In this document: piece after piece, positions 30,877 through 40,947 of the stretch
How the letters are laid out: each line of letters begins with the position of its first letter
Position numbering within the stretch: the first letter of the stretch is position 1
From: Pachysolen tannophilus NRRL Y-2460
Taxonomy: Eukaryota > Ascomycota > Pichiomycetes > Alaninales > Pachysolenaceae
Length of the DNA stretch: 64,000 nucleotides
Assembly (NCBI GenBank): GCA_001661245.1
Contig: KV454011.1
Location: 1,906,135-1,970,134, forward strand
Reading direction: 5' to 3'
Program-made: the position numbers and the translations under genes
The notes under the pieces: model-generated
The model's database searches: none
Told to the model about the DNA's origin: nothing
What the model saw: the letters and a program-made list of their open reading frames with translations, nothing else

Positions 30877-31180
30877 AATAAAAAGCATATATATATATAT
30901 ATATATCTATATATATATATAAAGTGAAAAATAAAATATTTCCTCTTTAAGTAATTTTTGTGTGATTTTAAATGATTTCTTATAAATTTCCTAAAACGGT
31001 AATAATTTTTATTGGCTTTTTTTTTTTGTATCGTCTATTGTCACATGCAAATTTTTCAATTATGTCTAAGATTGAGAGTATGGAATAGCATATGATAATT
31101 TCAAATTCACCAAAGACAAGACAGGTTTGGCGCTTATCCTGTTTGTTTAGATCGAAATCGGATAGTGTTTGGAAAATAGC
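30877..31180. promoter_or_regulatory. INO2 promoter region
   Basis: This 304-bp spacer has a long TA-dinucleotide stretch just after HRT3 (about 30887-30921) and a candidate inositol/choline-responsive element at 31038-31048. Confidence 0.55.
31038..31048 (+). promoter_or_regulatory. Candidate ICRE/UASINO upstream of INO2
   Basis: TTGTCACATGC matches the yeast ICRE consensus TYTTCACATGY at ten of eleven positions and contains the CACATG E-box bound by Ino2-Ino4. It lies 133 bp before the INO2 ATG. S. cerevisiae INO2 is known to be autoregulated through such an element. Confidence 0.55.
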
Positions 31181-32977
31181 ATGTCTGATTTAAATAATTT
31201 TTTTCCAGGATATGGCAATAATGGTAGTAATATTGGTGCGAGTACCAATGATATCGGTATTAATAATGGTAGTAAAGGTATTAATGGTAAAAACGGTATT
31301 AAATGTATTGGAACGCAGGCGTCTTCGGTAGATTCTTACATCAATGTATCTTCAACGTCGTCATTGTCATTGTCGGATTATAGTGGTAATCAGCAAGCGA
31401 GGCAGCAGCTACTGTCGTGCTCATCATTACTGTCATCATTACTGCCCTCGGTACAACTGACTTCAAGGTCTTTGGCTGGGGTGGATGTGGATAATAAAGC
31501 CAATACTAATACTAATTTTATGGGTAATATAATGGGGTTATCTGCTACATCTACTGGAAATGAGTTACTGCTGGTTAATATTGATGGGCTATTTGATGTT
31601 GATGGAATAGATTTTGAAACTGCTTACAAGATGATCACTAATGATCTAGATTCTAGTAAGGTGGGGACAGGTCCAGTTGTATCCAATTTGAATTCTCTTG
31701 GGTCGTTATCTAAAATGTCAAACTTGAAAATGGCAAATACCAATGTTGGATCATCCGCTTCTTTGAACCTTTTGGATTCTACAAGTAATATTTATGAAAA
31801 AAAGGAAAAAGCTAATAGTAGCACTAATAAGAATAATAACATTACAGCTAATTATGGAAATCAAATTTTTGCAAATAATGATCTTCGACCCATTACACCA
31901 GAACCATTATTAGATTTACACTCGTACAATGATCAAGAGAACTTGCTGTATAAATCTCCAAATACGTTATCAAGCGAAAGATTATTACAAGAACATAGAA
32001 ATGCTATTATAGAAGCGGGATTAAAAGCTCACAATCAACATCAGGGTATGAATCTGAACTCTTATGAACCTAATACACGTTTTGCTGTTTCACCAAATAC
32101 TAGAAACATTTTAAACTCTATAAACAATTTTAATTCAATGAATAAGAACTTTAATTTTAATAATTCGGGATATGAGTTGTTATCCTTGACAGAAAGTTCT
32201 GCATTAGAAAATTTTCTTGATAGTGTGGTTGATGAAACAAAACTAAGTAACTTGGAAAAACATTGGTCTTCGATAGATCCATTGGCATCAGAAAGTTTAT
32301 CTGCCTCTAAAAGAGAACAATCACAACCAACAAATGCAATTAATAATTGTTTGCTTCCGGGTTTACAAACAGATACAACTACAGTTGGTAATAATTTAAT
32401 TAAAAATGAAGATATAAATTCGAATTTACCTCTTCCTTTTCTTCGAGGTACCACAACTAATACAAATAGAATCACTGACTCAGGGGAGAATTATTACAAT
32501 AGTGACATCAAAGAGCAAATAAAGAAGGAGTATGTTGAATCGGCTAGCGATTCACAACCGCAGGTAAAGAAAAGAGGAAGGAAAAAGAAAATTGAAAACT
32601 CAAACTCTTCGTTAGCACAGTCATCGTTATCGCCATCGTTGTCTTGCGATTCAAAAAGAATGAAGAAATCGCCGCTGGCATCGGATCAGAAAAAATCACA
32701 CCGTAAAATCCTTTCTGAAGATGAAAGAAAATTCAATCATACTGAATCAGAAAAGAGGAGAAGAGCAATGATTAAACAATCATACGATGCATTATTAGAG
32801 ACTATAAAAGCTGAAAACTGTTATAGTAAAAAAAGATCATGTAGTGGTAAGGATGAAAACAAAAAGTCTAAGTCAAAACTGAAAAAATCTAATTCCAAAT
32901 ATGCTGTAATGAGTACTGTAATTGAAGAAATTGAATGGTTGGTTGATGTCAACAACAAATTGAAAAATAAGGTATAG
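31181..32977 (+). CDS. INO2: INO2, bHLH activator of phospholipid biosynthesis genes
   Basis: In S. cerevisiae, Ino2 pairs with Ino4 on ICRE elements of INO1, CHO1 and other lipid genes and is repressed by Opi1. The basic helix-loop-helix domain is at the extreme C-terminus. The basic region NHTESEKRRR has the E-box-reading His520, Glu524 and Arg528, then a helix (YDALLETI), a Lys/Ser-rich loop of about 35 residues, and a second helix (VMSTVIEEIEWLVDVNNKL). Orthology rests on two acidic patches that align with the S. cerevisiae N-terminus: TGNELL at 125-130 with IDFETAYKM at 143-151 (TGNELL and IDFETAYQM in yeast), and SALENFLDSVV near 340 (NAIEQFLDNLI). The gene is also next to KIN1, as in yeast. 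At 598 residues it is about twice the yeast length, with Asn/Ser-rich linkers. Start is the ATG at 31181; the frame opens four codons earlier at a TTG. Confidence 0.87.
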   Translation: MSDLNNFFPGYGNNGSNIGASTNDIGINNGSKGINGKNGIKCIGTQASSVDSYINVSSTSSLSLSDYSGNQQARQQLLSCSSLLSSLLPSVQLTSRSLAGVDVDNKANTNTNFMGNIMGLSATSTGNELLLVNIDGLFDVDGIDFETAYKMITNDLDSSKVGTGPVVSNLNSLGSLSKMSNLKMANTNVGSSASLNLLDSTSNIYEKKEKANSSTNKNNNITANYGNQIFANNDLRPITPEPLLDLHSYNDQENLLYKSPNTLSSERLLQEHRNAIIEAGLKAHNQHQGMNLNSYEPNTRFAVSPNTRNILNSINNFNSMNKNFNFNNSGYELLSLTESSALENFLDSVVDETKLSNLEKHWSSIDPLASESLSASKREQSQPTNAINNCLLPGLQTDTTTVGNNLIKNEDINSNLPLPFLRGTTTNTNRITDSGENYYNSDIKEQIKKEYVESASDSQPQVKKRGRKKKIENSNSSLAQSSLSPSLSCDSKRMKKSPLASDQKKSHRKILSEDERKFNHTESEKRRRAMIKQSYDALLETIKAENCYSKKRSCSGKDENKKSKSKLKKSNSKYAVMSTVIEEIEWLVDVNNKLKNKV

Positions 32978-33402
32978 TTAGAAGAAAGAGGTTCCAAAAA
33001 AAAAAAATCTTTTCTTGTGGAAATAATGATATATATATATATGTATATGTACGTTAATGGTGCTTGCTACTAATGCAATTTTGCAAATGACATTTCAACA
33101 ACGTATAGTTATAATATACCCAACTAAAATATTGAAAATATTAAATATTAAGGAGCGACCACGAAACTAATAACAAGAACAATGAAAAGTCAAAGAAGTA
33201 AAAATAGTAAAATAAAAGCAAAAAACAATAGGAATGTAGGAATTATTATGTATATCTTTAGATGTCACTTAAAAAAAAAAAAAAATGGAGAAAAAAAAAA
33301 AGAAGAAATAAAAAAAATAAAAAAATGAAATGAAAAATGAAAAATGGAAAATGAAAATAAAATAATAAGCTAAAAATTAAAAGAAATTTATTAAAAGCGT
33401 TT
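32978..33402. other. Convergent intergenic region INO2/KIN1
   Basis: This 425-bp spacer between two stops is A-rich, with TA runs near 33030-33050 and GAAAAATGAAAAATGG repeats near 33326-33358. It probably serves both terminators. No gene is seen. Confidence 0.5.
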
Positions 33403-36400
33403 TCATAAATTTAATGCTTGCAAAATCTGACCTGCTAATGCTTTATACATCCAGGTATTACCTGTCAATTTCTTAAACTGAACACCAAATAAGCCAACTA
33501 AAGGAACTTTAACAATATGAATCTCAAACTTCAATGGTGTTCTTCTCTCATTCTTATTTGAATCGATCCTATTCACGTTGTTATTACCAGCACTGTTTAG
33601 GTTCGCACTAACAGCACTTTGATCAGTATATGCAGTTGTAGCAAAATTCAGCGATGTTACATGCTGAGTATTTGAACCCTTAGAGGTCTTCCCATTATTT
33701 CCGCTGGAAATATGTTGTTGTTCAACTCTAGAAGAATCCAACATGTCAGAGCCACCTCTAACATAATGTAAAGAATCCAAAGAGTCTTGACTTTCTGTAC
33801 TATTGAACGAGCGCGAATGCTGGTGACGTTGAATATTAACAGGTGCAGGTGTTAACGTCATTAGATTGTCGTTGAATCCTGCACTATTTGAAGCAGTCGG
33901 CGTTGTTGCAATGTTAGGATTGATCCTCAATTGATCTGGCTTCTTTCTGTAGTTCAATAGACCATTGCCCAATGAGAATTTACGCTTATGAGTTTTGGAC
34001 ATCGAAGCAGGACTGGTAATAGATGATGGCACACGATTAAGCCCATTGGAAGAACGTGAAGATGAATCACCAGAAATAACGTCTTCTCCCACATTAGGTT
34101 CTTTTTCATCTGAAGAACCTCTTGCCGACGAATCTGAACTCAAATGTGAACGTGTCCTTGTAACAGGAGGGGTCTTATCTCCTTCAGTAACATTGGTTCT
34201 ATTCTCTTCTTTCGTTCTGTTTTCTTCTTTCCCTTCATCAGATACACTTCCACCGTTATCTTCCTGTTCTTCCTGAGTAGTAATCACTTTTGGTACAACC
34301 GAAGTGTTGATTGATGGAACATGATAACAGATAAAGCCTCCTTTAACTTCCTTAAACTGAACATTCAATTGTTTCAAGACATTTATAATATTATATCTGA
34401 TAACAGGCAAAGGTTTGGTAGATGTTGTTTGAACTGAGAAAAATCCCTTCAAAAACAAAGTTCTTGGATATTCAATTGATGGCATAGTTCCACTTGGGGC
34501 ATGCTCAAAGTTAGCGATCAACTCTGCCTCAGTCATTTCCTTACCAGTATCATTACTAGAAATACTGTTTTGTTTCGATCTCTTGATAATTGAAGTATTG
34601 AAATCATCATCGTTGAGATTAACATCATCGAAAAAGCCTTCATCTTGATTATGCTGAGGTAACAGTGGAACAGGTGGCACTTGTCCGTTCTTGTCTAGCA
34701 ACGAATTTTTTCTGACATGGCCAACCGATTTAGCTCTTGCTGATGGATGCATCTTACGCGAAGTGCCTTTTGGTTTCAATAAATTAGCATTTTCGGTAGT
34801 ATTACCAGAAATTTCTTGCAGTTGCAGTAACTGCTTTGCTCTTAACAATTTGTCCTCGTTACTACCCACCGAAACAGAAACCGCTCTTTGATGAGGTTGT
34901 TGGTCTTGGTTAGGTTGTACAACCAACGTATTCTGTGGTAATGGTGGAAATTTCTGATTCCTCAATTGCTCTTTTTCTTTCGAAGTTATCTTCATGCTTC
35001 CCACACGGCGAACCAAAGGTTCTATAGCAGTTTGTGGGTAATACTGCTTCAATTCATCATGCAGTGGAGGTGATGGCGATTCATATGCATTTACAGACGG
35101 AATCTTAGATGATCTATCGACATCATCATTTTCTGTTGTGGTCGTAAATGGTTGCTGATAGTGTTGGTTGGAATAATTGTGAGTAGGCGAACTTACAATG
35201 ATTGGAGTCTTCAATTTCTTACTGCTGAGCCTTCTAAATAACGAATTGAAGCCACCTTTGTTGGCCGTGGAAGCATTGTGCTCATTAGCATACTGTTGAT
35301 GTAATTCTTTCTGCTGTGGTGACGGAATACTGGTAGAAACAGGTGAAAGTGATCCTATTGGATTAGTGTTAGCGGAAATCAATGCCTGATCAATATTTGA
35401 AGTCTTAACTGATTTTGGAGATTGGCTACGACTAGATTGTTGAAGTGGTATAGAACCTGGTGTAAACTCACGTTGTTCTTGTTGTGGGGTATGAGGTTTA
35501 TAATTCATCTGTCCATGAGTTGTTGAAGTGTAAGCAGCCTCAGGATATGCTAAAACTGGTTTCAGCGTAATTTTCGATGATACGTATTCCAGAGCAATCT
35601 GTTGTTCTCTTTCGGATTCTTGAGCTTTCAATTTTGACTCATCCGTTTCTTCCACCGCTTTTTCAATTTGCTTTTGCATATCCTGCTGTGATGTACCGGC
35701 ATCAGCAAAAACATCTCTTTGAGTCTGAGCCAGCTGAATATCGGTCTTGCTTGCCTCCATCTTTGCCTTCTTACGTTTCTTCATTTCGTCTACCAAGAAG
35801 TATATTGAAATTAGGGGATGGTATCCAATTGTTGGATCAGGCATATATGTATCATATTGATCAGTAAAAGTTTCATTGTTTTGTTTCTTATACCAGTTAT
35901 CAACGCACAGAAGATATTCTTCTGAAGTTAAAACTTCAGTTAAATCGTTTACTATTTGATCTTCAGTACCTAATTCCAATCTCAGAATTTCTTTAACAAT
36001 TTCTAAGTCCAATGGTAAAACCAAAGGCAATCTGTGCGGAACATATGTACATGGAGGAGATCCATATCCTTGGATTATCCAAGGATGATGCATAATTTCC
36101 GGTAAAGTAGCTCTTTTAATCGGATCTACCACTAGCATCCTTTTCAATAATGATAAACATTCGGGAGATAAAAATTTCGGATATTCGACATGTCCTTGCT
36201 TAATTTTATCGTGCAAAACACTGACACTTTGATCATCAAATGGAACCTTTCCGCAGACTAGAACATATAAAACCACACCAAATGACCAAATATCCACTTC
36301 TGGCCCAACATACGGATGAGCTGAAAGTAATTCCGGAGCTGCAAAATATAAAGAACCACAAAAAGTTTTCAATAAATGTTTGCGATCATAAAGGTTAGAT

Positions 36401-38016
36401 AATCCGAAATCGATAATCTTTATTTCACCGGTTTTAGATATCATAATGTTTTCAATTTTCAAATCTCTATGAACAATGCTATTCGAATGACAATAGAATA
36501 AAGCAGAAGATATACCACGGGCAAATTTTCTTGCGTGCCTTTCTTTTAAAGATCCATGAGAAACAATATAATCTAACATCTGACCACCTGAGACGTATTC
36601 AAAAAGCATATAATAATGGTTTGACATCGGTACCATATCAAACAATCTACAAATAAATGGATGATACATTATCTTATCTAGCGCAGCTTCTCTGATAGTT
36701 CTAGTATCTCTTGCTACTTCTTTCTCATATTCTTTGCGCCTTTTCAGTAATTCTCCTGGGTCACTAGTTGGAGGGTCATCAGCATGCATTCTCAACCATA
36801 TTTTAGCTGCGCGAGGAACAACTTTAACAGCACAGATTTCGTTTGTCTTTCTATGTCTTGCCAACTTCACTTTACCCATTGAACCAGCTCCAATTGTCTT
36901 GTAAAAATCCCAATCTCCTATTGATTTTCTATGAAATTGGGTTGATGATGGCTGTTGTTGTAACGGTGGTGGCTGCTGTGACTGAGATTGTTGTTGTGAT
37001 TGAGGAGGTATCACTAAAGGTGTTTGTTGCAGTTCCAGTTTTTGCTGCTGCTGTGGTGGTAATGGGTTGGAAACGGAATGCAGATGAATGGATGAGCTCA
37101 CAGGCTTGGCAATTGGTTGAGAAACCGTTCTGGGCTGATGTTGATTACTGTTGATTGTATTTGTATCCACAGTAAGTGGAGGCAATAAACTATTTCCTTC
37201 TTGTGGTTGTTGTGGTTGTTGTGGTTGTTGTTGTTGATGTAAAGGAAAATTCATTCTTTGGGTTGAACTTGGAGACCTTTGATTCTGATATTGGGTTTGT
37301 ACTGCTGCAGCCATTTGCGCTGATACTGATCTTGGTGTTTGAATTTGCGGCTGTTGCTGATGTTGCGACATTAATCTTGATTGTTGTGGTGAAACAACCA
37401 TTCCAGGAACCGGTACCTGTGCTCCATTAGATGCAACTCTTCTTGAAGTGGACGGTGTTCTTTGTTGTAACGGCGACAGCTGCAGCAGTTGAAATTGCAG
37501 CAACTGTTGCAGTTCCTGTTGAAGTTGGAAATTTGTATTTATGTGATAATCATTCAAATTATTGTTGCTCGGATTCAAAATGTTACTACTTGCATTTCTC
37601 AACATTCTTGGTGTTGCTGGTGCTGCATTTGGCTGAGCGCCACTTCTATACATACCGCTGTTACCGATTACTGTTGCTGTATTGGTATTGACATTGACAT
37701 TGGTATTGGCACCAGCACCAGCACCAGAGGCGGCGGTGCCGGCCGAAATAGCGTTACCGCCGCCCGTGCTACCGCCACTGCTCGCACTACTGATATGATT
37801 ACTACCTGATGAAGATTGCTGATGATGCCTCACTTTTGGTAAAATATTTGTTATATGTTGCGATGGATCTAACATATTGTACTGCAACAGCTGCAGTTGT
37901 TGTTGTTGTTGTTGTTGTTGTTGCAGCAATGGTTGACTACTTCTAACATTGTTATTGTTATTGTTATTGTTCGATGGCGACCTGACATCATCATCATTAT
38001 AACTTCTGTTTAACAT
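33403..38016 (-). CDS. KIN1: KIN1/KIN2, MARK/PAR-1-type Ser/Thr kinase
   Basis: Plasma-membrane-associated kinase of the PAR-1/MARK group that regulates exocytosis, polarity and, in yeast, ER-stress mRNA targeting. The kinase domain spans about residues 368-640: IGAGSMGKVKLARH, Lys398 in AVKVVPRAAK, HRDLKIEN with Asp518, DFGLSN, APELLSAH and DIWSFGVVLYVLVCGKVPF. A KA1 membrane-binding domain closes the protein (FGVQFKKLTGNTWMYKALAG to the end). The N-terminal 365 residues are Gln/Ser/Asn-rich with CAA/CAG repeats, and the linker between domains is about 750 residues and disordered. At 1537 residues it is longer than yeast Kin1 (1064). The frame opens at a TTG (38025), but the first ATG is 38016 (MLNRSYNDDD). 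It is convergent with INO2, as in S. cerevisiae. Confidence 0.94.
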   Translation of the reverse strand: MLNRSYNDDDVRSPSNNNNNNNNVRSSQPLLQQQQQQQQQLQLLQYNMLDPSQHITNILPKVRHHQQSSSGSNHISSASSGGSTGGGNAISAGTAASGAGAGANTNVNVNTNTATVIGNSGMYRSGAQPNAAPATPRMLRNASSNILNPSNNNLNDYHINTNFQLQQELQQLLQFQLLQLSPLQQRTPSTSRRVASNGAQVPVPGMVVSPQQSRLMSQHQQQPQIQTPRSVSAQMAAAVQTQYQNQRSPSSTQRMNFPLHQQQQPQQPQQPQEGNSLLPPLTVDTNTINSNQHQPRTVSQPIAKPVSSSIHLHSVSNPLPPQQQQKLELQQTPLVIPPQSQQQSQSQQPPPLQQQPSSTQFHRKSIGDWDFYKTIGAGSMGKVKLARHRKTNEICAVKVVPRAAKIWLRMHADDPPTSDPGELLKRRKEYEKEVARDTRTIREAALDKIMYHPFICRLFDMVPMSNHYYMLFEYVSGGQMLDYIVSHGSLKERHARKFARGISSALFYCHSNSIVHRDLKIENIMISKTGEIKIIDFGLSNLYDRKHLLKTFCGSLYFAAPELLSAHPYVGPEVDIWSFGVVLYVLVCGKVPFDDQSVSVLHDKIKQGHVEYPKFLSPECLSLLKRMLVVDPIKRATLPEIMHHPWIIQGYGSPPCTYVPHRLPLVLPLDLEIVKEILRLELGTEDQIVNDLTEVLTSEEYLLCVDNWYKKQNNETFTDQYDTYMPDPTIGYHPLISIYFLVDEMKKRKKAKMEASKTDIQLAQTQRDVFADAGTSQQDMQKQIEKAVEETDESKLKAQESEREQQIALEYVSSKITLKPVLAYPEAAYTSTTHGQMNYKPHTPQQEQREFTPGSIPLQQSSRSQSPKSVKTSNIDQALISANTNPIGSLSPVSTSIPSPQQKELHQQYANEHNASTANKGGFNSLFRRLSSKKLKTPIIVSSPTHNYSNQHYQQPFTTTTENDDVDRSSKIPSVNAYESPSPPLHDELKQYYPQTAIEPLVRRVGSMKITSKEKEQLRNQKFPPLPQNTLVVQPNQDQQPHQRAVSVSVGSNEDKLLRAKQLLQLQEISGNTTENANLLKPKGTSRKMHPSARAKSVGHVRKNSLLDKNGQVPPVPLLPQHNQDEGFFDDVNLNDDDFNTSIIKRSKQNSISSNDTGKEMTEAELIANFEHAPSGTMPSIEYPRTLFLKGFFSVQTTSTKPLPVIRYNIINVLKQLNVQFKEVKGGFICYHVPSINTSVVPKVITTQEEQEDNGGSVSDEGKEENRTKEENRTNVTEGDKTPPVTRTRSHLSSDSSARGSSDEKEPNVGEDVISGDSSSRSSNGLNRVPSSITSPASMSKTHKRKFSLGNGLLNYRKKPDQLRINPNIATTPTASNSAGFNDNLMTLTPAPVNIQRHQHSRSFNSTESQDSLDSLHYVRGGSDMLDSSRVEQQHISSGNNGKTSKGSNTQHVTSLNFATTAYTDQSAVSANLNSAGNNNVNRIDSNKNERRTPLKFEIHIVKVPLVGLFGVQFKKLTGNTWMYKALAGQILQALNL

Positions 38017-39348
38017 AATCCTCAACTTCTACTCTTCTCAATCAACTCACTCCAACGATCTTCTCTGAATTGAAAAATACTAGATTTCTATTTCTACCTC
38101 TATTTATTTATTGTGATATTTGTTTCGTTATTAATTGAACAAATAATACTCAAAATAAAAAAAAATATAAAAAAAAATAATTAAGAAAAAAAAAAAAAAA
38201 AAAAAAATTGACCTCTCAACAATTCAATATCTTCTTGTTTTGTTAAAATTAATTCTTAAAATCTCTTTTATTTTCTTTTTAAAAAAAAAATCTTATCTAA
38301 TGAGGATATAATATCAACTCTCAAACAATTAATGTTATTTACCGAGAATTGATTGATTGGTATTCTCAATAAACAATAGATTTATTTTTTTGTTTTAATT
38401 GTGTATTTATAATAGTAACACTTTTTGTTATTTTTTAATTTTTTTTTTTTTTTAATTTTTTAATATTTTTTATTTTTTTTTTTCCTTGGTTGCAAAAGGC
38501 GGGAAGTCCTCCAGTCAAACACCGGTAACTAAAAGGGATAAAAAACAAAAATTTAGTTCTTTATAAAATTAATCTAGTTCAAGTTCTTTTTCTTTTTTTC
38601 TTTCTATATTTTAATCTTATTACAATATTATTTTTATTTTCAAATTTCATAATATCTATACTATAGATCTAGAGAATATAATATTATTATTGTATTTTGA
38701 TAAAGTTATATGTAGCCTTTTTGTTCTTTTGTTGGAGCAGTGTAAAAAGTATTTTTTTTTCTTTTTTGATTAGAAAAGGTCATCCACCGCGTATTCCTCC
38801 TACACTACAAACTCTTTTATTTTACAAATGAGATTTTAGCATAGCCAACTTTAAAAGATTCAATTAGACTACTAAGTTAATATTATAAAGGTGCTTCAAA
38901 TAATTTTTTTTTTTTTTTTTTAAAGATAAATGATAAGTTGTGTTTGCTCTCTTGTATAATATGTGTGTACATTGCTGATGTACGTTGCTGATGTACATGG
39001 CTGGAGAAAAAAATTTTTTTTAGAAGAAAATAAAAAAAAAAAAAAATCAAAGTGAAAGGAGATCTCGGTGCGGAAAGATAGAAATTTTTCCCTTATTGGA
39101 ACCGATGACGTAGGTGAAGATGATAATACTAAATAATACTAATAATAACGATACTTTTGTATAGTACTAAAAAGGGGGAAGAAAATTTTTTAAAAAAAAA
39201 GCGCACATAAAAGAAAAAAAAAACAAAATATAGAGATGACATGTCACTTTTGATCAAGGGCGTGTACGGTTGAACACGACACAATAAGAGACATGAAAGA
39301 CACAGAAAAGACACAGAAAAGATACACACGCACGACACAAGAGACACA
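38017..39348. promoter_or_regulatory. Long KIN1 promoter / 3' flank of DDT-like gene
   Basis: About 1.3 kb without a credible gene. It has several long poly-A/T runs (38186-38208, 38440-38452, 38902-38921), a GC-richer patch near 38500-38530 (GGCGGGAAGTCCTCC and CACCGGTAAC), a duplicated TGCTGATGTACRT near 38971-38998, and a GAAAAGACACAGAAAAGA repeat near 39300-39320. The only sizeable open frame in its right part (about 39129-39581, minus strand) overlaps the DDT gene in another frame and is rejected. Confidence 0.5.
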
Positions 39349-40947
39349 TTAGTCTGTAGTACTTTCAGTAGTATTAAGTTGTGGTAAAGATGGTTGTGTA
39401 GTTTCTTGCTTGTTTTCCGTTTCTTCTTGCACTGGTGGTATAACAGGTTCTTGATTTTCAACTGGAGGAGGAGGAGTAGCTGTGTGAGGGATCTCAACTG
39501 GGTTAGCAACTGCGTTAACAACTGTGTCGACAACTGGGTTAGCGGTTTCGTTGGTGATTTCGTTAGCGATTGCGCTATCATTGGCTCCTGGTTCTTCCAG
39601 TTCCACCGTGCTGCTACTGCTTTTTTGCACTTCTGTAGCGGCAGCTAAATCAGCAGTAGATATATCAGCGGCAGCTGAATCGGCAGTTGCTGAATCAGCA
39701 ACATGTGTATTACCAGCAGTTTCTGATTCAGTTATACCTTGTTCTTCAGGTTCATAATCTACTTGTTTTCTTTTATACCTTTCTTCTCTTGAAATTGCAC
39801 CAAGACTATTTTCTCTACTGAGATATTCGTTTTCTTTTAGTTTCATTCTCTTTGCTGCTCTGATGGAGGCAGCTTCTTGTCTCATAATTTCTTCTTCTTT
39901 TAATCTTATTTCTTCATCTTCTTGTCTTTTTTTCTGTTTTTCTTCTAATCTTGAAGATCTTTTCCTATGTTGAAGCATATTTTGTATTTTTATTTGTTTT
40001 TGTCTTGATAATTCCAGTCTACGTCTTTTAAGGTCATTTTCTGCAACTTTTTCATAATGTGGTTTTAATGATCTATATAATTGTGAAGATTTTGAATGTT
40101 TAGATATAAATGAATCAAATTCATAAATATTAGTTGCTAAACATTTAAATTTTTTCAAAATTGGTTCAATATTATTATAAATTTCATCAATTGATAAAGG
40201 TGGATTTCCTGATTTATTTATTTTTTTAAAAAATTCTTTTCTTGATTTTGGAATTATTAATTTTGGAAATTCTAATTCTTTATAATATAATCTTGAATCT
40301 GGTAATATAAAATATTCTTCTCTTAAATTTGATTTTTTATTTGAAGTTAAAGTTAATATTGGCATAACTCTCAGTTCTTGAGAAGGTTTAATAAATTTTG
40401 AATCAATTATTTTTCTTAATGATTCATTATGATTAGTACATAATATTATTAATTCATAATAAATATCAATTTGTTCAATTAAATTTAATTGATAAAAATT
40501 AAATTTTATTAATTCTTCATCAGTTGGATATTTATCTAAAAAAAATTGTGGTAATAAATTTTGTAAAAAATGATTAAATTCATTAAAATTTCCAAATTCA
40601 TCTATAATTGAATCATTAATTTTATAACCAATTAAAAATTGAAGAGCATGAGATTTAAATTTATTTAAAAATTGTGGAGGATTTAATTGTAATAATTCTT
40701 CTTCAAAAGAATCAACATCAAAATGTTCCCCATTTAATTTGATAATACCTCTAAAAAGATAAAACCATTGTACTATAAAACTAAATTTCCAATAATTTCT
40801 TAATTCTTCAAGTCTATTAGCATAAATTGGATCATCTAATGGTAATTTCCATGGCGCTTTTAATAAATGCAGTCTTAAATCATCAGATAAAAGATTACAT
40901 AGCAGATGCGCCGGATGCTCAGGTGATGGTGTCGGTGTCGGCAGCAT
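39349..40947 (-). CDS. DDT-like domain protein, putative chromatin-remodelling subunit
   Basis: I do not recognise a specific orthologue. The N-terminal 330 residues are helical and Leu/Phe/Ile-rich, with a DDT-like pattern (KFSFIVQWFYLFRGIIKL, then FDVDSFEEELLQLNP), which in fungi is typical of ISWI-associated subunits such as the Ioc3/Esc8 or Itc1 groups. A highly charged helical segment follows at about residues 300-385 (KRRRLELSRQKQIKIQ, KRSSRLEEKQKKRQEDEE), which could bind nucleosomal DNA or form a coiled coil. The last 120 residues are Ala/Thr/Glu/Val-rich and low complexity. There is no signal peptide or membrane segment. The ATG at 40947 is clear (MLPTPTPSPEHPAHLLCNLL). Strongly biased TTA/AAT codon use in the helical half is a feature of this AT-rich genome. 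It is divergent from HEM1. Confidence 0.6.
   Translation of the reverse strand: MLPTPTPSPEHPAHLLCNLLSDDLRLHLLKAPWKLPLDDPIYANRLEELRNYWKFSFIVQWFYLFRGIIKLNGEHFDVDSFEEELLQLNPPQFLNKFKSHALQFLIGYKINDSIIDEFGNFNEFNHFLQNLLPQFFLDKYPTDEELIKFNFYQLNLIEQIDIYYELIILCTNHNESLRKIIDSKFIKPSQELRVMPILTLTSNKKSNLREEYFILPDSRLYYKELEFPKLIIPKSRKEFFKKINKSGNPPLSIDEIYNNIEPILKKFKCLATNIYEFDSFISKHSKSSQLYRSLKPHYEKVAENDLKRRRLELSRQKQIKIQNMLQHRKRSSRLEEKQKKRQEDEEIRLKEEEIMRQEAASIRAAKRMKLKENEYLSRENSLGAISREERYKRKQVDYEPEEQGITESETAGNTHVADSATADSAAADISTADLAAATEVQKSSSSTVELEEPGANDSAIANEITNETANPVVDTVVNAVANPVEIPHTATPPPPVENQEPVIPPVQEETENKQETTQPSLPQLNTTESTTD

Noticed and set aside
37176-37809. Plus-strand open frames opposite the KIN1 Gln-rich N-terminus
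   Set aside because: Antisense of CAA/CAG repeats, which are open in all frames; no conserved sequence.
39129-39581. Minus-strand open frame with Leu/Thr repeats
   Set aside because: It is an alternate frame of the Thr/Ala-rich end of the DDT-like gene running into T-rich DNA.
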